Below, in pieces: positions 8,693 through 15,456 of a stretch of 23,693 bases of DNA. The DNA comes from Bacteroidota bacterium. GTDB lineage: Bacteria > Bacteroidota > Bacteroidia > Sphingobacteriales > Sphingobacteriaceae. The translations under genes and the position numbers were made by a program. The number at the start of each line of letters is the position of its first letter. The stretch's first letter is position 1. The stretch is from positions 1 through 23,693 of the forward strand of contig JAEYZM010000034.1 in assembly GCA_023427985.1 (NCBI GenBank), in the 5' to 3' direction. The notes beneath the pieces were generated by a model. The model ran no database searches and was not told where the DNA came from. It worked only from the letters and a program-made list of their open reading frames with translations.

Positions 8693-9927
8693 TCGTTTAT
8701 AAGAGTTTTTATAAAGTTTTCAAATTCGTATTTAAATTCAACGTAATGTTTCCCAGTTGCAGGACCTGAATAACCTGTATGAATTTTTCGTACGATATGA
8801 TTTTTGTCTAAGATAATCATGGTTGGGAATGCTATAAAGTTTTTTAGCATCGGTAACGATTCATTTACATTACCCTTAGCATTTGTACCCGCTATGAGCA
8901 ATTCATATTCTATTCCAATACGCTCTTTCATCCTTTGCACATTTCTACTTGCGACGGTAAAATCTGCACTTCGTTCATAACATAGTCCTATGATCTCAAT
9001 TTTACTTCTGTCGGTGTTCTTATAATATTCCATTAAATAATACGATTCATCCATACAGTTAGGGCACCATGAACCCATGATTTGAATTAATACAATTTTA
9101 TTTTTGTATTGATCGTCGTCTAATGATATTTCTTTACCTTCTATATTTTTAAATTTAAAATCGATGGTGTTGAACCCATCTTTTAAGAATGTTAGTTGAT
9201 CTGCATCTGGTAATTTAGCATTGGGTTTAAATTCAGAATAGAATTCAGAGTATCCTGATTTCCCCGAATATAATTTACCATTAACAATAGATTTGCCATC
9301 TGCGGATAATTCCATCTCGTATCGATAGGCATGAGAGCCATCAAAACTAGATAGCCATAATTTTTTGCCATCACTTACACCTTCTAGGTAACGATCATCA
9401 CCAGTGCTTGATAAAAATGTACCATAAACTTTATCCTTAACAGATTTAAATTCGGCAATTGCAAAGCTCGTATCTTTATTAGCATTTATGAAATAAGTAG
9501 CCCAAGTACCATCGAACTTATTTGTAGAAATTGCTTTTACTTCAGGAAACCTATACTTGTTTTTATAGGCAACAAATGGCATACGTACAGAGCTGTTTGC
9601 TAAATTCTTTTTCCAGTACCCGTGAAGCGAGTCGGCATGTGCTTTAAACATAAATTCTGAATCGAAAAATGGCATCACTACATGAATACTGTCGCCAACA
9701 TTTTTGATATCGTCTACAAATAATTTTTCATCTGCATTATAGATGTTGATAACTTTTTTGTTCATAAGTACTTGAACATCAAAGTTGAAATTTATGGTTT
9801 TGTTTTTATCATTTTTAAGAAGGCCAAGCCATGAACCATTAGTAAAATATGGGTTTTCGGAAGGGCTTTGTGCCGATGTCTTAGTAAACACTAAGCTTAG
9901 TGCTATGCATAAAATATTTCTAATCAT
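8689..9927 (-). CDS. Secreted TlpA-like thiol-disulfide protein with an extra N-terminal domain
   Basis: A 412-aa exported protein with a cleavable-looking signal peptide (MIRNILCIALSLVFTKTSA). Residues about 25-245 are rich in beta-strand-like segments and Trp/Tyr; I do not recognise the fold with certainty. The C-terminal 160 residues form a TlpA/redoxin-type thioredoxin fold: GSWCPNCMDES carries the CxxC active site near residue 287, and AFPTMIILDKN carries the expected cis-proline. It probably reduces periplasmic disulfides; the partner is unknown. Its stop overlaps the start of the downstream M1 aminopeptidase, suggesting co-expression. The 86-bp gap to the divergent gene at 10014 holds only imperfect promoter matches (for example TAACTTTA on this strand). 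Confidence 0.9.
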   Translation of the reverse strand: MIRNILCIALSLVFTKTSAQSPSENPYFTNGSWLGLLKNDKNKTINFNFDVQVLMNKKVINIYNADEKLFVDDIKNVGDSIHVVMPFFDSEFMFKAHADSLHGYWKKNLANSSVRMPFVAYKNKYRFPEVKAISTNKFDGTWATYFINANKDTSFAIAEFKSVKDKVYGTFLSSTGDDRYLEGVSDGKKLWLSSFDGSHAYRYEMELSADGKSIVNGKLYSGKSGYSEFYSEFKPNAKLPDADQLTFLKDGFNTIDFKFKNIEGKEISLDDDQYKNKIVLIQIMGSWCPNCMDESYYLMEYYKNTDRSKIEIIGLCYERSADFTVASRNVQRMKERIGIEYELLIAGTNAKGNVNESLPMLKNFIAFPTMIILDKNHIVRKIHTGYSGPATGKHYVEFKYEFENFIKTLINE

Positions 9928-10013
9928 ATTCTGAATGTGGAAATGTGAATAAAGTTACTCATTTTAAACTTTTTATTTCTACTAAATTGCGTTTGTTATA
10001 ACAATCAACATCT

Positions 10014-11195
10014 ATGAACAGAATTAAATTTGTAGTAGTCGTTGTCTTTTTAAGCTTAGTTCCGTATGTAGTTTTTTCACAATCCCGCGCAGAAAAGAAG
10101 AAGCTAAAACAAGAATTAAAGCAATACAAAAAGATGAAGCCCATGGACGTTCGTGCCATGAAGCTAAATTATGAGAACAAACTCAAAGACAAAAAGAATC
10201 AAGAAGCACAAAGCAAATTATTGCAAAAGAAAATTGATTCATTACAGGGTATTGTTAACTCAAGCGCTACACGACTAGCGAGCCTCGAATCTCAATTGCA
10301 GTCGGCACAATCTGAAGCTTCTAGTGCTAAAAAAGGAATTGCTAAAGGTTATTATTACCGAGTACAGCTTGGAGCCTATAAGTTTTTCGATGTAAAGGCA
10401 AAGAACAGTAAGCAGGACGATAGTTTTTTAACAGAGTCAAGTAACGATGTTGACAAGTATGTGGTTGGTTTATTTTTCTCCTTAGAAGAGGCAGATAAAT
10501 TCAAGAACGACATTCGTAAATTAGGTATTAAGGATGCATTTGTTGTTCCTTATAAAGATGGACAACGTGTAACTCATAAAGAAGCATTGGAGGGTTTGAA
10601 AAAACAAAACAGTACAATCAAACCGAATTCAGGTTCTTCTAATGTAGAACCGAGTAAATCAATAGCACCAAGTTTAGCTAGTTCAACAAATACAGGAATT
10701 GAGAAGGCGGTAGAAAAAATCTTACCGCCCGATTTTTATAAAGAGTACATACTCGTTAGTATAAAAAAGTTCGATGAGTTAAATTATTTAAATGTTTCTA
10801 ATTTGAAAGACTTTAGGTATTCAACGATCGACGATGGTTTAACAGCAAGTAATAGAAAACCAGCTTTTCGTGCTAAGACAAAATCAACAGCGGGGGGCAA
10901 CAACAAGGGTTCTGTAAATTCGAATCCGAATGATAAACAATCGGCAATAGCAGATATTAGAAACAACAGAGAATCACAATTAAATAACAATTCAACGCAG
11001 TCCAACAACAGTAATACAACGAACTCAGCGAACAAAAACTCGAATAATTCTACAGAAGAGGACGCTTATAAATTTGAATCAAGCGTGAATCCAGCAGTCC
11101 TTTTTGGAATGGGAGATGCGGATAGAAAGCCAGAAGTTCAGAAGATGACCTATAAAGAACTGCAAGACGCGGCTTTTTCTTTCCGCCAGGTATGA
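10014..11195 (+). CDS. Secreted coiled-coil protein with SPOR-like domain (ezrin/radixin/moesin-type annotation in Bacteroidota)
   Basis: A 393-aa exported protein. Signal peptide 1-23 (hydrophobic VVVVVFLSLVPYVVFSQ), then a Lys/Gln-rich predicted coiled coil (about 25-100). About residues 115-185 form a SPOR-like domain: YYYRVQLGAYKFF, VDKYVVGLFFSLEEADKF and DAFVVPYKDGQRV. Residues about 290-345 are an Asn/Ser-rich low-complexity linker. The C-terminal segment (NPAVLFGMGDADRKPEVQKM, TYKELQDAAFSFRQV) looks like a conserved short motif. The function is unknown; SPOR domains commonly bind denuded peptidoglycan. The stop falls where the +1 frame continues as YDEKGHIWQN before a TGA at 11221, so the true family C-terminus may be about 10 residues longer (see findings). 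A bidirectional terminator follows. Confidence 0.85.
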   Translation: MNRIKFVVVVVFLSLVPYVVFSQSRAEKKKLKQELKQYKKMKPMDVRAMKLNYENKLKDKKNQEAQSKLLQKKIDSLQGIVNSSATRLASLESQLQSAQSEASSAKKGIAKGYYYRVQLGAYKFFDVKAKNSKQDDSFLTESSNDVDKYVVGLFFSLEEADKFKNDIRKLGIKDAFVVPYKDGQRVTHKEALEGLKKQNSTIKPNSGSSNVEPSKSIAPSLASSTNTGIEKAVEKILPPDFYKEYILVSIKKFDELNYLNVSNLKDFRYSTIDDGLTASNRKPAFRAKTKSTAGGNNKGSVNSNPNDKQSAIADIRNNRESQLNNNSTQSNNSNTTNSANKNSNNSTEEDAYKFESSVNPAVLFGMGDADRKPEVQKMTYKELQDAAFSFRQV

Positions 11196-11215
11196 TGAAA
11201 AAGGACATATCTGGC
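11185..11215 (+). other. Stem-loop straddling the stop codon of the SPOR-like gene
   Basis: GCCAGGTATG (11185-11194) can pair with CATATCTGGC (11206-11215), ten pairs in RNA with one G-U wobble and an 11-nt A-rich loop. It contains the stop codon at 11193-11195. No T run follows directly, so it is not by itself a terminator. Its role is unknown and it may be coincidental. Confidence 0.4.
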
Positions 11216-11258
11216 AGAATTGATTCAAGCTTATTGAGAAAATCAAGTCAATACAGAT

Positions 11259-11295
11259 AAAAAAGACTGATAAACTAGGTTCATCAGTCTTTTTT
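11259..11295. terminator. Bidirectional intrinsic terminator
   Basis: AAAAAAGACTGAT (11259-11271) and ATCAGTCTTTTTT (11283-11295) form a perfect inverted repeat with an 11-nt loop; the A and T runs give a U tract in both directions. It sits between the convergent SPOR-like gene and the acyl-CoA dehydrogenase gene. Confidence 0.88.
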
Positions 11296-11317
11296 ATTTA
11301 TAAGAAATCCTAAAGAA

Positions 11318-12457
11318 TTATTTTAGGATCTCGCGAGCAATTACAATACGTTGGATTTCTGAAGTACCTTCATAAATCTGAGTGATTTTAGCATCACGCA
11401 TTAATCGTTCTACATGGAATTCTTTTACGAATCCGTAACCGCCATGAATTTGAACTGCTTCAACTGTAGTCTTCATTGCTACTTCAGATGCAAATAATTT
11501 TGCCATTGAACTAGCTTGTCCGTAATCCATTTTATGATCTTTCATCCATGCTGCTTTCAAGCATAATAATCGAGCTGCTTCAATCTCAGTTGCCATATCG
11601 GCAAGTTTAAATTGGATGGCTTGATGATTAGAAATTGCAGTACCAAAAGCTTTTCTTTCTTTTGAATAGGCCAATGCTAATTCATATGCACCAGATGCGA
11701 TACCTAATGCTTGAGATGCAATACCAATACGACCACCGGTTAATGTTTTCATCGCGAATTTAAATCCGAATCCATCTTCACCAATTCTATTTTCTTTCGG
11801 AACTTTAACATCAGTAAACATCAATGAATGAGTATCTGATCCTCTAATTCCTAATTTATTTTCTTTAGGGCCCACTTCGAATCCAGGCATACCTTTTTCT
11901 ACGATTAATGCATTGATACCTCTATGTCCTTTTGCAACATCGGTCTGCGCAATTACTAAATAATAGTCGGCATTGCCACCATTCGTAATCCAGTTTTTAG
12001 TACCGTTCAATAAATAATAATCGCCTTTATCTTCTGCAGTTGTTCTTTGCATAGTTGCATCAGAACCTGCTTCGGGTTCCGACAAACAGAATGCGCCTAA
12101 TTTTTGACCACTTGCTAAAGGAACTAAGTATTTTTGTTTTTGTTCTTCAGAACCATAAGCTTCTAAACCGTAGCATACCAAAGAATTGTTTACGGATACA
12201 ACTACCGATGCAGATGCGTCTACTTTCGATAATTCTTCCATAGCCAATACATATGATATGGTATCTAATCCTGCTCCACCGTATTTAGGATCTACCATCA
12301 TTCCTAAGAATCCAAGTTCTCCTAATTTTTTAATTTGTTCAGCAGGAAATTTTTGATGCTCATCGCGCTCAATAACTCCAGGTTTCAATTCATTTTGTGC
12401 GAAATCTCTCGCAGCCTTCTGAATCATTAAATGTTCTTCTGAAAGTTCGAAATGCAT
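11318..12457 (-). CDS. Acyl-CoA dehydrogenase (short-chain / butyryl-CoA dehydrogenase type)
   Basis: A 379-aa cytoplasmic FAD enzyme that oxidises acyl-CoA to trans-2-enoyl-CoA, passing electrons to an electron-transfer flavoprotein. Both family signatures are present: FCLSEPEAGSDA (about 128-139) and the C-terminal QIHGGYGFVKEF followed by IYEGTSEIQR, where Glu363 in YEGT aligns with the catalytic base of short- and medium-chain enzymes. Length is typical. Chain-length preference (butyryl, 2-methylbutyryl or isovaleryl) cannot be fixed from sequence alone. It lies 86 bp downstream of the rfaE2-type gene on the same strand. That gap shows no terminator and only a weak promoter-like TATTTTTA, so it may be separately transcribed or read through. 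Confidence 0.94.
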   Translation of the reverse strand: MHFELSEEHLMIQKAARDFAQNELKPGVIERDEHQKFPAEQIKKLGELGFLGMMVDPKYGGAGLDTISYVLAMEELSKVDASASVVVSVNNSLVCYGLEAYGSEEQKQKYLVPLASGQKLGAFCLSEPEAGSDATMQRTTAEDKGDYYLLNGTKNWITNGGNADYYLVIAQTDVAKGHRGINALIVEKGMPGFEVGPKENKLGIRGSDTHSLMFTDVKVPKENRIGEDGFGFKFAMKTLTGGRIGIASQALGIASGAYELALAYSKERKAFGTAISNHQAIQFKLADMATEIEAARLLCLKAAWMKDHKMDYGQASSMAKLFASEVAMKTTVEAVQIHGGYGFVKEFHVERLMRDAKITQIYEGTSEIQRIVIAREILK

Positions 12458-12543
12458 ATTGTGTTCTTATTTAGTTTTCAATAAAATTTAAAAATAATGT
12501 ATTCAAAAGATTCGTCCTAAATCTGTTCTAATTTAAAACGTTT

Positions 12544-13053
12544 CTATTTTTCAAATGATGCAATCTTGTTGATAATATTACTTGTTGAATATCCCTCAAC
12601 GAAATCAATCGTCTCAACCTTACCGCCTTTGGCCAGCACTACATCGGCACCAACAATTTGATCAACTTTATAGTCGCTGCCTTTCACTAAAATATCGGGC
12701 TCTAATGTTTTTATAAGTTCATATGGCGTGTCTTCGTTGAAAAGAACCACCGCATCGACAAAAAACATGGAAGCTAAAATATGTGCACGCGATAATTCAT
12801 CTTGTACAGGTCGGCAATCCCCTTTTAGTTTTCGTACCGATGTATCGGTATTCAGTCCCACCACCATTTTATTACCAAGATTTGCCGCTTTAGAAAGATA
12901 GTCGACATGACCGTAATGTACTATATCGAAACATCCATTTGTGAAGACAACTTTGAGTCCCATATAATGCCAAATGCCAACCATCCCCGCAGCTTCAGAA
13001 GCAGAAACAATTTTAGATTTTAGTTTCTCAATTTTATTATCGTTCACTAACAT
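12544..13053 (-). CDS. rfaE2: D-glycero-beta-D-manno-heptose 1-phosphate adenylyltransferase (RfaE2/HldE C-domain type)
   Basis: A 169-aa cytidylyltransferase-fold enzyme that would transfer AMP to heptose-1-phosphate, giving ADP-heptose for LPS inner core. Nucleotide-binding signature FTNGCFDIVHYGHVDYL (HYGH at about 46-49), GLNTDTSVRKLKG, ILVKGSDY and a terminal GYSTSNIINKI all match the free-standing RfaE2 family; there is no kinase domain. I start at ATG 13053; an in-frame TTG at 13077 is possible but would only add MLSTENRP. With this start it overlaps the upstream membrane-protein gene by 17 bp, indicating a tightly packed operon. Other members of the fold (for example glycerol-3-phosphate cytidylyltransferase) are less likely. 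Confidence 0.88.
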   Translation of the reverse strand: MLVNDNKIEKLKSKIVSASEAAGMVGIWHYMGLKVVFTNGCFDIVHYGHVDYLSKAANLGNKMVVGLNTDTSVRKLKGDCRPVQDELSRAHILASMFFVDAVVLFNEDTPYELIKTLEPDILVKGSDYKVDQIVGADVVLAKGGKVETIDFVEGYSTSNIINKIASFEK

Positions 13054-13996
13054 TGGTCGATTTTCTGTACTTAGCAAAAATATAGATTAAACTTATACTA
13101 CCTAATACTAAGATAGAAAGTATTTGTGAGCTATGACTTAAAGTAGCATAACTTAAACCGCTGGATGCATCGATTCCGTATACAAGTAAACCTAGTTGTA
13201 CGCTGGCTTCAAAAGCGCCAATACCACCCTGAACGGGTGCAGCCATTCCCAGTCCGCCAATTGCCATAATAAAAATCGCACTAATAAATGTTAGTCCTGA
13301 TGTTGCTTCTATTGCAAAGTAGCAGAGGTAGGTGGATAGAATGTAGAACATCCATATTAGAATGGAAAAGAAAATGAACTTCCATTTATTTTCCATTTTA
13401 ATTACCGATACAATTCCGTCTTTGAAACCTAATAATACATTCCAAATTTTTTGATAAAATGTAAAGCGCAAAAAACTCTGATGATATTTTTTAGCCAAAA
13501 AGTAGAATGTAATTACAGTAACAATTATTATCAAAATAAAAACAATAATGAATGTTGAACTTGGTAGTTTATTAATAAGATTTTTAAAAATATTCTCATT
13601 AATAAAGCCAAAAATTTGTTTGAATTGAATTAGTATAGAAAGTGCAAGAATGCTAAGCATGAAAATCACATCTATAATACGTTCAACTATGACAGTGCCA
13701 ATGAGATTATTCAATGGTATTTTGTCGCTTCTGTTCAATACACCGCATCTTGAAACTTCACCCATTCGTGGCACTGCTAAATTAGCTAAGTAGCCTATCA
13801 TTACTGCGTGAAATGTGTTGCTATTGCTGGGCTTGAAACCTAAAGGTTGAATTAGCATATTCCAACGTAATGCTCGAATATAATGTGCAAATACAGATAC
13901 TATAACAGATGCAAGTACCCAAAAATAATTTGCATTTTTTAAATCAAAAGCGATTTGCTCAAGATTCTGTCCGCGAAATGCAAGCCATAATAGCAA
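13037..13996 (-). CDS. YbhN / LPG-synthase-TM-domain membrane protein (flippase-like)
   Basis: A polytopic inner-membrane protein of about 319 aa from the TTG at 13996. Family landmarks are visible: ALRWNMLIQPLG after the second helix, GYLANLAVPRMGEVSRCG, VIVERIIDVIFML, and a C-terminal GGLGMAAPVQGGIGAFEASV. These identify the domain found in the flippase half of MprF and in free-standing YbhN-like proteins; here there is no aminoacyl-transferase domain. The 5' boundary is odd: the same frame continues upstream to 14044 and encodes KAAIKYLALLAIAFLL, which completes the first transmembrane helix, but the only candidate initiators there are ATT codons (14044-14042 or 14041-14039) just after an in-frame TGA. 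Starting at TTG 13996 would cut the first helix. The gene lies between panD and rfaE2. Confidence 0.87.
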   Translation of the reverse strand: MLLWLAFRGQNLEQIAFDLKNANYFWVLASVIVSVFAHYIRALRWNMLIQPLGFKPSNSNTFHAVMIGYLANLAVPRMGEVSRCGVLNRSDKIPLNNLIGTVIVERIIDVIFMLSILALSILIQFKQIFGFINENIFKNLINKLPSSTFIIVFILIIIVTVITFYFLAKKYHQSFLRFTFYQKIWNVLLGFKDGIVSVIKMENKWKFIFFSILIWMFYILSTYLCYFAIEATSGLTFISAIFIMAIGGLGMAAPVQGGIGAFEASVQLGLLVYGIDASSGLSYATLSHSSQILSILVLGSISLIYIFAKYRKSTNVSER

Positions 13997-14051
13997 AAAG
14001 GCTATGGCGAGTAATGCTAAGTATTTAATTGCAGCTTTAATAATTCAGGAA

Positions 14052-14399
14052 TTATATGAGTTTATTATTTGCATCTGGAAAGATTGAAATAGGCTCGTAT
14101 TTTTTAGCCTCTTCAAAATCCATAGATGCATAGGAAATAATAATAACAATATCGCCGACTTGAGCTTTACGTGCAGCTGGCCCATTCAAACAAACTATAC
14201 CAGAGCCTCTCTCACCTTTGATTACATAAGTTTCTAATCGTTCACCATTATTCACATTTACGACCTGCACTTTTTCATGCACAATTAAGTTGGCAGCATC
14301 CATTAAATCTTCGTCAATGGTAATACTTCCTACATAATTTAGTTCGGCTTGAGTGATTTTAGCCCTGTGAATCTTTGATTTTAATACTTCTATATACAT
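14052..14399 (-). CDS. panD: Aspartate 1-decarboxylase proenzyme
   Basis: A 115-aa pyruvoyl enzyme that makes beta-alanine for pantothenate. The self-cleavage site is Gly24-Ser25 (YVGSITID), which gives a small beta chain and a pyruvoyl-headed alpha chain. Lys9, Tyr22, Arg54 and Tyr58, matching residues important in E. coli PanD, are all in place. I choose ATG 14399 (MYIEVLKSKIHRAKIT) because it gives the standard N-terminus; an upstream TTG at 14417 would extend it atypically and cover the promoter element. It follows panC by 55 bp, so PanD supplies the beta-alanine that PanC consumes. A perfect TACCTTTG box ends 6 nt before the ATG, suggesting a very short or absent leader for a panD-specific transcript. 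Confidence 0.96.
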   Translation of the reverse strand: MYIEVLKSKIHRAKITQAELNYVGSITIDEDLMDAANLIVHEKVQVVNVNNGERLETYVIKGERGSGIVCLNGPAARKAQVGDIVIIISYASMDFEEAKKYEPISIFPDANNKLI

Positions 14400-14405
14400 T
14401 GCGCG

Positions 14406-14413
14406 CAAAGGTA
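14406..14413 (-). promoter_or_regulatory. Possible internal panD promoter (-7 element)
   Basis: TACCTTTG on the minus strand is an exact TAnnTTTG match ending 6 nt upstream of the panD ATG at 14399. No TTG lies at the ideal upstream distance (a TTC occurs 17 bp away). If real, the transcript would be nearly leaderless. Confidence 0.45.
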
Positions 14414-14454
14414 GCAATAAAATTAATTATGAAAAGTATGCCGAAGCCCTATAA

Positions 14455-15300
14455 TTAGAGTAACATATTATCTATCAAGCGAGTATTCCCTAAACGTACT
14501 GCTATTATAACAACTTGATTCCCATGTAGTTTTTTAATTTGGGGCAACATATTGCTTCGATCTACAATTTCTAAATATTCTATTTCTATCGATTTGATTT
14601 CTTGAAGCTTAGCGATAGCATGTTCTTTTATTGCAGACAATGGCAGATCAGTCGTTTCGTATAAATCTTTTAGTAATGTTAATGACTCATATATTTTCCC
14701 GGCCTCTTCACGCTCTTGACTTGTAAGTCTTATGTTTCTTGAACTCATGGCCAAACCGTTTGGTTCCCTAATTATTGGGCAAACAATAATATTTATGTCG
14801 ATGTGGAAGTCCTCACATAGTTTTTTGATAATGACAGTTTGTTGAAAGTCCTTTTGACCGAAATATGCATTCGTTGGCAGTACAAGCTTAAGTAATTTCA
14901 GCACTATTTGTCCTACACCAGCAAAATGTCCAGGTCTCATTTTACCTTCCCAAGCGCTCTCAATTTCACCAAAACTATGTGTCCATTTAATTTCTTCTGT
15001 GGAGTACATCTCGGATACTTCTGGCAGAAATAGCACATCGCAATGCTCTGTCTCAAGCATTTCTATATCCATTTCTATGGGCCTAGGATATTTCTCCAAG
15101 TCTTTAGGGTCATTAAATTGCGTAGGATTTACAAAAATGCTGCAAACAACTACTTCGTTTTCGGATTTTGCGCGTTTGATTAAAGATAGATGCCCATCAT
15201 GCAATGCGCCCATTGTAGGAACAAAACCGATAGATTTATGGCTAATCCTTTGGTTATTAAGGAATTCTTGTAGTTCCGACTGTGTTTTTACTACTAACAA
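14455..15300 (-). CDS. panC: Pantothenate synthetase (pantoate-beta-alanine ligase)
   Basis: A 281-aa ATP-dependent ligase joining pantoate and beta-alanine. It has the HIGH-type motif in FVPTMGALHDGHLSLI (HDGH at about 34-37), SIFVNPTQFNDP, GQKDFQQ and the KMSKS-equivalent AMSSRN region. The start must be TTG at 15300 (MLVVKTQSEL): the frame is closed by TAG upstream and no ATG lies before the first conserved strand. It heads the minus-strand group panC-panD-ybhN-like-rfaE2. A weak promoter-like pair lies 23-50 bp upstream. The gene is divergent from the GT5-like gene across a 156-bp intergenic region. Confidence 0.96.
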   Translation of the reverse strand: MLVVKTQSELQEFLNNQRISHKSIGFVPTMGALHDGHLSLIKRAKSENEVVVCSIFVNPTQFNDPKDLEKYPRPIEMDIEMLETEHCDVLFLPEVSEMYSTEEIKWTHSFGEIESAWEGKMRPGHFAGVGQIVLKLLKLVLPTNAYFGQKDFQQTVIIKKLCEDFHIDINIIVCPIIREPNGLAMSSRNIRLTSQEREEAGKIYESLTLLKDLYETTDLPLSAIKEHAIAKLQEIKSIEIEYLEIVDRSNMLPQIKKLHGNQVVIIAVRLGNTRLIDNMLL

Positions 15301-15322
15301 ATTAGTATGATTAAAAGAGGGC

Positions 15323-15350
15323 TAAAATTATAAATTTTCCATAATTACAA
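15323..15350 (-). promoter_or_regulatory. Weak candidate panC promoter
   Basis: Minus strand: TTG (15350-15348), 17-bp spacer, TAATTTTA (15330-15323), one mismatch from TAnnTTTG and a short spacer. It is placed about right for panC (TTG start at 15300), but the match is weak. Confidence 0.3.
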
Positions 15351-15368
15351 GCATGTTTTGAGAGAATG

Positions 15369-15399
15369 TTAAAAAATTCTAATATTATTTGTATATTTG
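15369..15399 (+). promoter_or_regulatory. Promoter of the GT5-like / DUF4270 / glmS group
   Basis: TATATTTG (15392-15399) is an exact -7 element. A TTA (15369-15371) sits 20 bp upstream where TTG is expected. The leader of about 50 nt contains a short hairpin TCGCC-ATGA-GGCGA (15415-15428) and an AGGAG (15442-15446) 10 nt before the ATG at 15457. Confidence 0.65.
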
Positions 15400-15456
15400 C
15401 AGTCCCAATTCATTTCGCCATGAGGCGATAATTTGTTGATTAGGAGTTAGTTCAGT

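Noticed and set aside
13054..13077. TTG start at 13077 for the rfaE2-type gene
   Set aside because: The ATG at 13053 is available, gives normal family length and reduces the overlap with the upstream gene to 17 bp.
14400..14417. TTG start at 14417 for panD
   Set aside because: PanD proteins start with a short sequence ending in LKSKIHRA; ATG 14399 gives exactly that and places Lys9, Tyr22 and Ser25 at the known positions.
14430..14454. TTCG tetraloop hairpin between panC and panD
   Set aside because: Only two base pairs close the loop, too little to be a terminator.
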